A stretch of DNA of 64,000 bases from Hymenopus coronatus (taxonomy: Eukaryota > Arthropoda > Insecta > Mantodea > Hymenopodidae), in the NCBI GenBank assembly GCA_030762935.1, contig CM060887.1:9106501-9170500 (forward strand). Direction: 5' to 3'. Below the pieces are notes generated by a model. That model ran no database searches, was not told where the DNA came from, and worked only from the letters and a program-made list of their open reading frames with translations. Shown here in pieces: positions 20,976-31,650 of this stretch. The position numbers and the translations under genes are program-made. Numbering within the stretch: the stretch's first letter is position 1; each line of letters begins with the position of its first letter.

Positions 20976-21829
20976 ACTTTCTCTGTGCATAGTGCACAGA
21001 GAAGGTATTGTATTGCACCCAAAAATTCAATACCGAGATTTCACCGGAAATATATGTTTCAGGGCCCCTTATATCCAAAAATAGCAGTTTCACAAAAAGG
21101 TCTGTGTGTGTGTCTGTGAACACGATAACTCAAAAACGAAAAGTCGGTAAAGTACCAAACTTGGTATTTATGTTTAATATATTCCAGGTATGCGACACGA
21201 AGATTTTGAGAAAAATCCCCCCATCACAAACTACCCTTTACATGGAGCCTTTTTCGATTTTTTTTTTATTTTCTCAAAAATGGCTGTAAAGATTTTAATT
21301 AAAGTTTCGCATATTGAAGATATTTACCTGACAAATAAAATGTATATCTTGAATTTTCTGGGAAGAGATTCTAAAGACTACATTATTCTGGATGAATTTT
21401 ACGGAATTTTGCATAACTGCTAAACCGTAAGAGATGGACAAAAACTTACCGCACAAAAAATGTAGAGCACGTTAAAACACATAATTTATGTAATATTAAT
21501 TTTTGTTCGTGGAGTTGATCGTTTTTTAAATGTTGCTTGTTTTTTGGTTTCAGCTTTGAAAAACTTGTACCTTTCTCATACAGGAATTTGTGAACTCCTG
21601 TTCATACAAACAAAGGAACATCAGTCACATTGGAACCAGCTTTTGACTATCACCTTACCCTATGGTACTCCCTTATTTCGCTCCTACTTGCATGGAAGCA
21701 AGTAATAAGACTATTTCTGCTATTTTTTTCTCGATTAGCATGAAGTGAACAGAAGTATAAGCTTTTTAATAATAATTTGCTGCAGAGATGTAGAGAAAGT
21801 CATGTGAATGGAACGCATCAGATTTTTTG
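20976..21829 (-). mobile_element. Family A element with a compact perfect hairpin
   Basis: The terminal hairpin is reduced to a perfect 9-bp stem, CTCTGTGCA / TGCACAGAG (20981-20989 and 20993-21001), with loop TAG. The rest of the element is typical, ending GAACGCATCAGATTTTTT. Confidence 0.8.
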
Positions 21830-21989
21830 TTTCGTTTTCTCAAAGTTTACACACACAGCAACTTTTATACGAACATTTGTCATGAATGTTGATGTTTAAT
21901 ACATTGTGCGGAAGAACGCAGTAGTAAAGCTAACATCTCCTTGTCTGATGTGTTTCATTCACTTGGCTTTTCTACCTGTTCGGAAAACA

Positions 21990-23062
21990 AACCTTTTATT
22001 CAAAACATTAACCTGTTATCTACCTCAGGCTAATCATTTGTATAAAATTAAGGGTAGAAGGTACAGAACCGACATAGGAAATTTTTCTTTTGTTAATAGG
22101 ACCATTGAAGGATGGAATGAATTGTCTGTAGCAGCCTTTCAGGGCTGCCCTCTGACCTTAAAGAAGTTTAGGAATAATTTAAAGAGAATAAATGTTAGTT
22201 AATTTGAGTAAATATTGTGAAGTAATTAAGGATCTCAAAAACTGTATTAGTGTATATTATTATTAGTGTATATATTAGTAATGTATAGTATTAATGTTGA
22301 GGCTGTTTATAAACATGCTGGTAACTGACATAAGTATTGCTATACTGAATAACAAGTAGTTAGGTATTTAAAAAAACATGTACAACGGCCGCTTTTTTTT
22401 TTTCAACCTCTGATAGACTATAAATGAAAAACAAGTTCATAGAAAACAATTATTTTATTACTAAAAGTTTCATACATTTTACGACGTTTGCGGAGAGCCA
22501 TTCAAAACTAACGAAGAGGAATGCTAACTTCAGGAATTGTGTTGATCCACGACAACGTTCGTCCACACACTGCTGACACGACCCATCGGCTCCTTGAACA
22601 ATTTCAACGGGACATTTTCGATCATCCGCCGTACAGTCCTGACCTGGCACCCAGCGACTTTCACCTTTTCCCTGAACTGAAGACGTGGCTAGGAGAGCAG
22701 CACTTTCAAACCAATGAAGATCTTCAAAACAACGTCAATGCTCATTTGAAATCATTGGCGGCAACATTTTTTGAAGCGGGTATTGCAAAGCTTGTGCACA
22801 GGTACGATAAATGACTCAATCTTTTCGGTGATTATGTTGAAAAGTAACCATAAGTGTGCAAAACTTTTACTAATAAAATAATTGTTTTCCATGAACTTGT
22901 CTTTTATTTATAGCCTATCGGAGGTTGAAAAAGAAAACGGTCCTCGTATTTATAATATGTTAGTTGTATTACTATTCTTAGTTTAACTGTAAGATTATTA
23001 TTGTAAGTGAATTTTGTACATTTAACTCTGCCACCGGGCAGAGAATAAATACATACATAAAC
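21990..23062 (+). mobile_element. LINE 3' end, split by a mariner derivative
   Basis: Around 22016-22202 the frame reads KIKG, then RRYRTDIGNFSFVNRTIEGW and NELSV, ending in TAA: the C-terminal tail typical of CR1/jockey-like reverse transcriptases. A 3' UTR follows to about 22380. After the mariner-derived insertion (22383-22946) the UTR appears to resume and ends in a small hairpin (CTCTGCC / GGCAGAG) and AATAAATACATACATAA. The catalytic part is missing; this is a 5'-truncated dead copy. Bases 21830-21990 show nothing clear. Confidence 0.65.
22383..22946 (+). mobile_element. Mariner-derived element with long inverted ends
   Basis: TA lies on each side (22381-22382, 22947-22948). The first and last 70-80 bases are inverted repeats (TTCAACC, GATAGACTATAAATGA and ACAAGTTCATAGAAAAC on the left; complements on the right). 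The centre reads a DD34D C-terminal block, LIHDNVRPHTADTTHRLLEQ then SPDLAPSDFHLFPELKTWLG, with 34 residues between the two aspartates. The start of the transposase is absent. Same family at 43223, 50836 and 55741. Confidence 0.85.
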
Positions 23063-23792
23063 ATAAGCAGAAGTAGTATTAGTACTAGCTTCTTGTAAAG
23101 TAGAAGGAAAATAAGGAAACAGACAGGCTAAAGCGATAGTCTCGTCCTTTAAAAGCTGATCGCTATGTGAAACAAATGAAATTCCAATCTCTTGTCTTGC
23201 CAGGAGTGAACAAACGAGAAACGAGAAGAAAGTTGTCTTCCCGTTTGACAACAGTTTAAGTTGGTAAAACTGAAACCATGCGGAATACTTTGAAAACGGT
23301 TAACTATACAAAAAATTTTACATAATATTAACGGTGTGTTTTAATCAGATCTACATTTCATGCGTAGTAAATTTTTGTATATCTCCTATTGTTTGCCATT
23401 TATGTAAAAGTCGTCCAGAATGAAGAGGTCTTCAGAGGCTGTTCCCAGGAAATTCAAGATATACATTTTATTTGGAAATATAAGATATTTTAATCAAAAT
23501 AATTAAAGCCATTTTTGAGAAAATCAGAATTTTCGAACATTTTTCCATGTAAAGGGTAGTTTGGTGATGGAGGGGTTTCTTGAAAATCTTCGTGTCGCAC
23601 CCCTGGAAGATACTGAACTCAAATATCAAGGACTTTTCGTTTTTGAGACAGACACACATAGACATTTTTCTAAAAATGGTTTTCTTGGATTCAGGAGGTT
23701 TCAAAACGTGTATTTCCTGTGAAATCTCGGTATCAATTTTTCGAGTGTAATACAATACCTTCTCTATACACAGTATGTGTAAAGAAAGTAAA
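23063..23792 (+). mobile_element. Family A diverged subfamily, start truncated
   Basis: AGCAGAAGTAGTATTAGTAC onward, with the GAAGAAAGTTGTCTTCC marker, ending in a short hairpin (TATACACAGTATGTGTA) and AAGAAAGTAAAA. Confidence 0.65.
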
Positions 23793-24066
23793 ACACTGAA
23801 ATGTATTTTTGAGGGGGATCCAGGGATTCTGATAAGAGGAAATGTCGGTATCCAAATGTTGCGTGGAATGCATTATTTTCTTACGTAAGCATAGAGGAGA
23901 CTAGGTTGGGAACAGTGTTTGGCGTCATGCTTCTGTCCCTGTGTAGTCGAACCGCCTCGTTTGTTTCACCAACAGTTTTCCCTTCTCTCACACTCGGGAG
24001 GTTCGCTTTATCGCTTGTTCGCGCACGGCTTCAAACCCTAGTGTAGTATGAGATACTTTATATTTA
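23793..24066. other. Single-copy-looking intron island
   Basis: About 270 bases, moderately GC-rich (GTTCGCGCACGGCTTC near 24018). No repeat or coding signal seen. Confidence 0.4.
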
Positions 24067-24452
24067 TTACTTTCTCTACACGTACTATAGAGAAGGTATT
24101 GTATTGCACCCGAAAATTTGATATGAAGGTTTCACCGGAAATGCATGTTTTGAAACCCCCTGAATAAAAGGAATTAAAAAAATGTCCGTGTGAGTCTTCC
24201 AAGGATGCGACACAAAGATTTTCAAGATATTCCGCCCCATCCCCAACTACATTTTGGTTTTCTCAAAAATGGCTCTAAAGATTTTGATTAAAATATCGTT
24301 TATTAAAGATATTTACATTACAAATAAAATGTATATCTTGAATTTTCTGGAAATAGCCTCTGAAGACTTCTTTATTCTAAATGAGTTTTGCAGAATGTTA
24401 CATAACGGTTAAACCGTAAGACATGGACAAAAACTTAAAACACAACATTTAT
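24067..24452 (-). mobile_element. Family A fragment (hairpin half)
   Basis: Hairpin shortened to CTCTACACGTACTATAGAG, then body landmarks down to CAAAAACTTAAAACACAAC. Distal half missing. Confidence 0.6.
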
Positions 24453-24460
24453 ATATATAG

Positions 24461-25425
24461 TTACTTTCTCTAGCCCCATATGTACATTGTGCATATGGGG
24501 CTAGAGAAGGTATTGTAATGTACCCAAAATTTTAATACCGAGATTTCAGCGGAAATATATGTTTTGGGGTCCCCTGATTCCGAAAAAAAAACATTTTTAA
24601 AAAAAATATCCGTGTGTGTGTGTGTCTGTCTGTGTGTATGTCTGTGGACATCATAGCTCCAAAACGAAAAGACCGTTAAATACCATACTTGGTATTTAGG
24701 TTTACTATATTCCAAGGATGAGACACAAAGATTTTCAAATAAATACCCCCACCCCAAACTACCCTTTACATGGAAAATAATTCCAAAATTTTCATTTTCT
24801 TAAAAATGGCTTTAACGATTTTGATTAAAATCCCGTATATTAAATCTATTTATATCCGAAATAAAATGTATATCTCGAATTTTTTGGGAATAGCCTCTGA
24901 AGACCTCTTTATTCTGAATGCATTTTACAGAATTTTGCATATCTGCTAAACCGTAAGAAATAGACAAAAACTTAAAAAAAAAAAAAATGAGCACGTTAAA
25001 ACACCCAATTTATGTATACGTACATTTTTTTCGTGGAGTTTTTGTTTTTGAGATTCTCTTTGTTATTGGAATAATTGTTTTTTTCACACAAGCCGTGTGT
25101 GGGACAGGAGTTCAAATCCCGGCTGTGCCATTGAATTTTTCAGTCTGACTCTACCTAGCCAATTCCTTGTTATTGGTTTCACCTTTGAAAAACTTATACA
25201 GAAATTTGTCAACTCGTGTTCATACAAAGGAACTTCAGTCACATAGCAACCAGCTTTTGACTATCACTTTAACCTATGGTACTCCCTTATTTCGCTTCTA
25301 CTTACAAGGAAGCAAGTGCTAAGTTTTTCTCGATTAGCATGAAGTAAATAGAAGCTAACCTTTTTAATAAATTTTTTGTTGAGATGTAGAGAAAGACATG
25401 TGAATAGGACACATCAGATTTTGTT
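24461..25425 (-). mobile_element. Family A element, rebuilt hairpin, nested SINE
   Basis: The terminal hairpin has a different sequence from the family consensus but is a perfect 15-bp stem: CTCTAGCCCCATATG at 24468-24482 against CATATGGGGCTAGAG at 24492-24506. The body is typical and is interrupted by an S3 SINE at 25070-25162. It ends GGACACATCAGATTTTG. Confidence 0.8.
25070..25162 (+). mobile_element. S3 SINE, internally deleted
   Basis: Direct repeat TTGTTATTGG at 25060-25069 and 25167-25176. The insert shares AGCCGTGTGTGGGACAGGAG and TTCAAATCCCGGCTGTGCCA with the copy at 7499, and ends CAGTCTGACTCTACCTAGCC. The A-box half of the head is deleted. Confidence 0.7.
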
Positions 25426-25802
25426 GCTTGGTAACGTGATGCCACAAACAAGGAATTTTGCAATACGGCCCGTATTGAAGGAACATGCACCTCACCCCCG
25501 AGCTAATGTTTTTCATCTCTCTCTCCTGAGTGACAAGAGATGAAGGGGGGAGGGCGACTTTAGCGCTCCCAGCGGGCGGTCAGACTCTCGGCCGCCGTCC
25601 ATCATGTTAGTTTCGGTTGCCTCGACCACGCCTCGCCCGCCTTGTTCCTCTGACACATGGTGGTAGCGTTACTACCCCCAGCTTTTACTTCAGACCCGTC
25701 CGTCACACACAGGCCAACTGCACTTTCCTTACTTGCCTGCACGTCATTCACTACACTGCTTTCTCAAAACAACTGCCTGACTTATACACTAGCTGTGTGC
25801 AC
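25426..25802. other. GC-rich single-copy-looking intron island
   Basis: Contains GAAGGGGGGAGGGCGACTTT and CTCTCGGCCGCCGTCCATC (25540-25605), well above the local GC level. Open frames exist but no splice pair or protein family is recognised. Candidate regulatory island or unrecognised exon. Confidence 0.4.
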
Positions 25803-25919
25803 TTTACATACTTTCTGCGTAAAAGTAGATACAGAAAATGTTGCATTTCACCCAAAAATTCGATACCGAGATTTCACCGGAAAATGTCTTTAGCACCCCT
25901 GAATCCAAACAAAGTATTT
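25803..25919 (-). mobile_element. Family A hairpin-end fragment
   Basis: TTTACATACTTTCTGCGTA, ACCCAAAAATTCGATACCG and ATTTCACCGGAAAATG, then the next copy begins. Confidence 0.6.
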
Positions 25920-26760
25920 TTACTTTCTTTAGCCCGTATGTACAATGTGCATAGTGGATAGAGAAGGTATTGTATTCCACCCAAAAATTCGATACCGAGA
26001 TTTCACCGGAAATATGTTTTAAGATCCCCTGAATTCACATTTTTTTTTTTTAAATGTTTGTCTATGGGCAGTATATCTCAAAAACAAAAAGTCCGTTAAT
26101 TACCGAACTTGGTATTTAACTTTAGTATCCCCCAGGGATGCGACACGAAGATTTTGAGAAAAATTCCCCTACCCCAAACTACGCTTTACATGGAACTTTT
26201 TTCGAAAATTTTGATTTGATCAAAAATGGCTCTAACGATTTTGATTAATAAAATATCGTATACTAAAGATATTTGCAAGACATAAAATTTAATCTTGAAC
26301 TTTCTGGGAATAACTCTCGAAGACTACTTTATTCTGGATGAATTTTGCATAACTGCTAAACCGTAACGGATAGACAAAATCTTACTACTCAAAAATGTAG
26401 ATTCCGTCAAAACACCCAATTTGTGTCCCTTACATTTTGTTGTGGAGTTGACCATTTTTGAAATGTGCCTTGCTATTGTTTTCGGTTGTAAAACACTTTA
26501 AATATACCCTAAAACTTTTCTCATTCAGGAACTAGTCAATTCTTGGCCACACAAACAGATTTCAATACCATAGCAACCGCATTTTAAAACATTTGACTGT
26601 TGATTTAGCCTAATGCATTCCCTTATTTCCCTTTCACTTATAAGGAACAGAGTACTAAAGTCGTTTTTTCTAATGTTTATGTCGATTAGATTGAAATAGA
26701 AATAAATAATGTGTTATAGAGATATAGAAAAAGCCATGTGAGTGGAGTACATGGGATTTT
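25920..26760 (-). mobile_element. Family A element, near complete
   Basis: Starts at hairpin TTTAGCCCGTATGTACAATG and ends GGAGTACATGGGATTTTTT. No CA tract; an A/T run takes its place near 26040. Confidence 0.75.
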
Positions 26761-27628
26761 TTACTTTCTCTATACGCACTATGTACATGGTGTATAGAGA
26801 AGATATTGCATTTCACCAAAAAATTCGATACCGAGATTTCACCTGAAATGTATATTTTAGGGTCCCCTGTATCCAAAAAAAAAGTATTTTCAGAAAAAAG
26901 GTCCGTGTGTGTGTGCCCGTGTGTCTGTGTACACGATAACTCAAAAACGAAAAGTCGGTAAAATACCAAACTTGGTATTTAAGTTTAGTATCTTCCAGGG
27001 ATGCGACGCGAAGATCTTGAGAAAAATCCCCCCACCGCAAACTACTCTTTATATGAAACTTTTTTCGAAAATGTTGATTTTCTAAAAAATGGCTCTAACG
27101 ATTTTGATTAAAATATTGTATATTAAAGATATTTACCTGAAAATAAAATGTATATTTTGAATTTTCTGGGAATAGCCTCTGAAGACTACTTTATTCTGGG
27201 TCAATTTTACGGAATTTTTCATAACTGCTAAACCGTAAGAGATGGCCAAAAACTTACTTTGCAACAAGTATAGAGCACTTTAAAACACACAATTTATGTT
27301 ACATACATATTTTTCGTGGAGTTGATTGTTTTTGAGATATTCCTTGTTTTTGGCTTCAGCTATAAAACACATACTTTTCTCATACAGGACTTTGTGAGCT
27401 CGTGTCCATACAAACAAAGGAACTTCATACACTTAGCAAACAGCTTTTGAATATCACTTTAACCTATGGTATTCTCTTATTTCGCTTCTACTTACGGAAG
27501 CAAGAAATAACACTATTTCTGCTAATGTTTTTTCCATTAGCAGGAAGTAAATAGAAGCATAAGCTTTTTAAAAATAATTTATTGCAGAGATATAGAGAAA
27601 GTCATGTGAATGGAACACATCAGATTTT
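26761..27628 (-). mobile_element. Family A element, near complete
   Basis: Joined head-to-tail with the copy at 25920. Hairpin CTATACGCACTATGTACATG, then all landmarks to GGAACACATCAGATTTTTT. Close to the family consensus. Confidence 0.85.
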
Positions 27629-28176
27629 TTTAATTGCACCACTATACCTATCGATGTTTCTCTGTATGACAATTTCAAGATCTCATGACTTCGTGATTCA
27701 CAAATGTATCGATAAAGGCATTTAGCTCAAGCATTGTTCCTAAGCAAGTGTGGTGGTAAAACTTTGGAAATGGTCAGTTTTACGTTGGACTGTGGTCTAA
27801 CTCTGTCTTGTACGATAGTAGCGCGGGGTCTACACCCCTCACGATGGGGGGTATGCTTGCGAAGCGCCAGGTTGCGTGCGGTACTGTTTCAACCCCTCCT
27901 CCTTCCCTTCCAACTGTCCCTGGTTCTCTCTGCCGAAAAGGTAAGGCCAGACAAAGAAAACGAAACAGCAGGTGAAAAATAACAAGCGAGCAACAATATA
28001 CCCAGTTAATGTGTGTCGAATTTACCTTGAGAATCAGCAACCGAACCCGGTTCTGGAACCTAACCTCACAAATGGTAAAACATCTATACCGACATTATAG
28101 ACAGAGGAAAACGATGATTTCTCTCTGCTAGCAGTTGTTTCCCTGTAAACTATCATTTTATTTTCTATAGCACGTA
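27629..28176. other. Single-copy-looking intron island
   Basis: About 550 bases with a GC-richer centre (GCGCGGGGTCTACACCCCTC near 27822). No repeat landmarks and no recognised coding sequence. Confidence 0.4.
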
Positions 28177-29451
28177 CTACTGTATCAAGAAAGTTCCGAG
28201 AATTATTCATCCAATTTTATTTTATCACCTTCAAAGTAGGCCACTTCTGAAATTATACATTTATGCCAACGAATAACCCAATCATCAAAACATTTTTATA
28301 GGCAGTTTTAGGAATCGATGTCAATTGTTGCAGCGAATTTTCCTTTATGTCTTCTATCGACAGAAAACGGGTGCCTCGAAGTGGTAACTTGAGTTTTGGA
28401 AAGAGAAAGAAATCAGCAGGAGCCAGATCAGGTAATACGGTGGCTGTTGCGTTTTTGACCAGAAATTCGTTCACAATAATAACCGTGTAAGCTGGTGCGT
28501 TATCGTGGTGCAGAATCCATGAGTTGTCGTTCAACAAATCTGGTCCTATTCGCCGTATTTGTTCTCTCAAACGCCGCATAACGCTCAGATGATGGTCTTT
28601 ATTTATCATCTGACCTTCTGGCAAGAACTCTGAGTGCACAACACCGCGATAATCGAAAAAAACTGTCAATATGGCCTTCAGTTTTGATCGAGTTTGACGT
28701 GCCCTTTTAGGTTTCGGTTCAGTTGGAAGGCGCCATTCGGAAGCTTGTTGACTGGTTTGAGAGTCAAACTCGTAAACCCACGTCTCATCACCAGTTACAA
28801 TGCGTTTCATGAATGTGGGGTCGGAACTGGTTCGTTCTAGCATGTCTTCAGCAATCCTTACGCGATTGAGTTTTTGTAGAAAATTCAAGTCTTTCGGAAC
28901 TAACCGAGCTGCAACGCGTGTCATGCCCAAACAATTGTTTAAAATGGTACGAATCGATTCGTGAGACACAGAAAGTTCAGCGACAATCTCTCTCAGACCT
29001 AAATGACGATTTTCAGACACCATTTTCTTCACTTTAGCGATGTTCAGTTCAGTTGAAACCGTTGATGGCCGACCAGAGCGAGGCAAATCTTCCACCACAT
29101 CTCGACCACTTTTGAATACACTGTACCTCTCATATGGACGTGTTTTTGATAAAGTCGATTCACCGTAAGCCCTCTAACATTTTCAGCGATTCGGCACATG
29201 AAATACCATTTGCAATGCAAAATTTGAGACAAATTCTTTGTTCAATATTTGTATCCATCGTAAAATCGCAAATCACTTTTGAGATGAACTAACAAAATGG
29301 CGTACTGTAAACAAACTAGATAACAAATGACGATCAAACTCCGCGTGAGTATAGAGGAAAGTTGTACCAACTTAGTGACAATAATAATTTCGAGTCCCCT
29401 TCTAAGCAGGATTTTTAAATGATAAATTCCCGGTACTTTCTTGACAGAATG
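28177..29451 (-). mobile_element. Mariner transposon, near full length
   Basis: About 1275 bases between imperfect inverted repeats (TGTATCAAGAAAGTTCCGAG left; right end reads TGTCAAGAAAGTACCGGGAA on the minus strand), with TA dinucleotides beside both. Length matches an autonomous mariner. Its transposase gene is damaged in two places (see the pseudogene). Confidence 0.9.
28253..29258 (-). pseudogene. Mariner transposase, one frameshift and a catalytic-loop deletion
   Basis: Would cut and join DNA at TA sites for its own element. The start MDTNIEQRICLKFCIANGIS is at 29258. The helix-turn-helix region is broken by a one-base frame change near 29178; the frame then runs open for about 300 codons. 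Visible motifs: EDLPRSGRPSTVS (linker), VTGDETWVYEFDSQ (first Asp), ILHHDNAPAY (second Asp) and PDLAPADFFLFPKL (third Asp). Only 29 residues separate the second and third Asp, not the family's 34: the usual PPYS segment before PDLAP is lost by a 15-base in-frame deletion. Catalysis is therefore unlikely. Confidence 0.9.
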
Positions 29452-29947
29452 TATATATGTTCGATTTGCCAAAATTAAATAAAAACAAAAAATCCACACA
29501 AAACTTTATTTACAGAGTTACACTACCTTACTCTATTTCTCAACGTAATCTCCATTCTGTCAAGACAGTTATTGTCACGTGGTACCAGATTTTCAGTATC
29601 GATGTTATACTTTTCTAGCACCAAACTTATTTGTTTTTTTGAATGTAGAAAATATTCGGCCAATCGAATTCTATAGGCAAATAAGTCAAGTGTATAGTTA
29701 ATGCAATGAACGAGTCTTCAGTAAGGAAATGTCTCATAATTTACGAGTAATCGTGGAAGAACCAGTGTTTACGGTAAAGACTGGAATGGAAGTTCATCAA
29801 TCGTTATGGAGGAGTTGAAAGCAAATGTTGATAAAAGAATTCAAAAACACCGGTTTTTCACTTTGGACTTCGTAACATGATTTTTTCGCTGGAAAAGATT
29901 TCGCAACCGATGAAGACGTCAAAGTGACAGTGACATCTAGGCACATA

Positions 29948-30146
29948 TCAAGGCCGCGCCGTGGCCAAATGATTAGACCACTTGACTCTCACCTAGATCC
30001 CAAGCGACCGCACGTGAGATTTGTGGTGGACAAAGCGGCGCTGGGCGGGTTTTCTCCGGGTACTCCGGTTTCCCCCGCCATCGCATTCCATCATCATTCA
30101 TGTATCATCAATGTCACCGCCTGCGGTGCCATTAATAGTTAAACAC
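29948..30146 (+). mobile_element. tRNA-derived SINE, group S1
   Basis: A box GTGGCCAAATGATTAG, a degraded B-box region, then GGGCGGGTTTTCTCCGGGTA and TTCATGTATCATCAATGTCA. More complete at the 3' end than the copy at 2897. Target duplication not clear. Confidence 0.8.
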
Positions 30147-30222
30147 TACCGAAAAAAAAGATAGATCTTTAGCGGTGAAAGAGTACTAGATCTGCATTGA
30201 AAAACCAGTACCATATAACTCC

Positions 30223-30508
30223 ATGGCACGACAGCTCAGAAGGAACCTTGGCCTTGGTCCATGACAGACGTCATGGATGGGGTGCAGTATTGGAGGGTGA
30301 GACGAGGTCAGCACCTCGACCCCCCCGACCGGTTGATGCGGTCCTCATGACTTCTCTATCAAGTAGCTTCCCCCAGGGACCTCACGAGGCTGAGTGCACC
30401 TCGGTCCAGGTCTCCCAGCGGGGGACAAATCCTCCACGCCGGTACCGGGAATGCAACCCAGGTCTCCCGTTTGACAAGCTGCTGCGCTACCACCGCGCTA
30501 AGGAGATG
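30223..30508 (-). mobile_element. tRNA-derived SINE, group S4
   Basis: The minus strand runs from TCTCCTTAGCGCGGTGGTAG through a CGGGAGACCTGGGTTGCATT B-box region and CCTCGTGAGGTCCCTGGGGG to GACGTCTGTCATGG. About 60 bases shorter than the complete copy at 16428. Confidence 0.85.
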
Positions 30509-30644
30509 ACAAAAAACTGATACGTGACAATAAATACCTTAACAGAATGTAGATTACATTGAGAAATAGAGTAAGGTATTGTAACTTTGTAAATAAAGTT
30601 TTGTGTTGATAACTTTCGTTATTATTTACTTATGCCAAATTGCC

Positions 30645-31486
30645 TGTCACTTTCTGTACATAGTAGGTAATACTGTATTCCACCCAAAAATTCGAAACCG
30701 AGATTTCAGCGGAAATACACGCTTTAGGGTCCCCTGTCTCCAAAAAAAGTATTTTCTGTGTGTGTGGGTGTGTGTGTGCGCGCGCGTGTGTTCGTGGGTC
30801 TGTGAACACGATAACTCAAAAACGAAAAGTCCATTATACACCAAACTTGGTATTTAAGTTTAGTATCTTCGAAGGATGCTTGCTACACAAAGATTTTAAG
30901 AAAAACCCTCCCACCACAAACTACCTTTTACATAAAAAAATCGAAATTTTTTATTTTCTCAAAAATGGCTTAAGGGATTTGATTAAAACGTCATATATTT
31001 GGGACATTTACATGCCAAATAAAACTTACATCTTCAATTTTCTGGGTAGCCTCTAAAACCTCTTTATTCTGAATGAATTTTGCGTAACTGGTAAACCGTA
31101 AGAGATAGACAACAACTTACTGCATAAAAAATGTAGACCACGTTAAAATACACAATTTATGTCATATATTTTTTTTTCCTTGAATTGACAATTTCTGAGA
31201 TATTCCTTGTTATTTGTTTCAGATGAAAAATAATTTTTTCACATGGAAGTTGTAAACTCCCAGCCCTGCACAGAAACGGATTTCAACCACATGGCAACCT
31301 GCTTTTAAAAGATTTGACTATCGCTTTAGCCTGGTGTATATCCTTATTTACAAGATAGGCAGTAATTAGACAATTTCTGGTAATGTTTAACTCGATTGTC
31401 ACAAGCAGATAGAAGAATATGCTTTTTAGTAATAATTTGTTACAGCGATGTAGAGAAAGTCATGTGAATGGAGCACATTTAACTTT
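30645..31486 (-). mobile_element. Family A element, near complete
   Basis: The hairpin is shortened (ACTTTCTGTACATAGTAGGT), followed by a GT/GC tract at 30750-30790 and the body to GGAGCACATTTAACTTTTT. Confidence 0.7.
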
Positions 31487-31650
31487 TTATGTAGGTTTCT
31501 TTTGTATTAATGGATCCTCAAAAAATGTATTTGCTGAAATGTTGACATTAAACTTTTGTTTGGAATACAATACTTCTCCTACTTATTATACGTATCACAG
31601 AAAGTAATAAGTTTCTGTAAGAATAGGTTTTTAGGAGTTATATAAAATAT
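31487..31650 (+). mobile_element. Family A hairpin-end variant
   Basis: GGATCCTCAAAAAATGTATT, GAAATGTTGACATTAAAC and GGAATACAATACTTCTCC resemble the pre-hairpin part of Family A; the rest matches the tandem pair at 32514-32790. Confidence 0.45.

Larger units (their letters stand above)
29490..30610 (+). mobile_element. Mariner relic with about 80-bp inverted ends and two SINEs
   Basis: Bases 29500-29578 (AAACTTTATTTACAGAGTTA, CTTACTCTATTTCTCAACGT) are the inverted counterpart of 30527-30605 (TAGAGTAAGGTATTGTAACT, GTAAATAAAGTTTTGTG). Inside, FFAGKDFATDEDVKV at about 29883-29930 is a mariner C-terminal motif. SINEs at 29948 and 30223 fill much of the rest. Dead remnant. Confidence 0.7.

Noticed and set aside
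29044..29232. Separate small gene next to the mariner
   Set aside because: It is the mariner's N-terminal part read in the frame reached after the frameshift.
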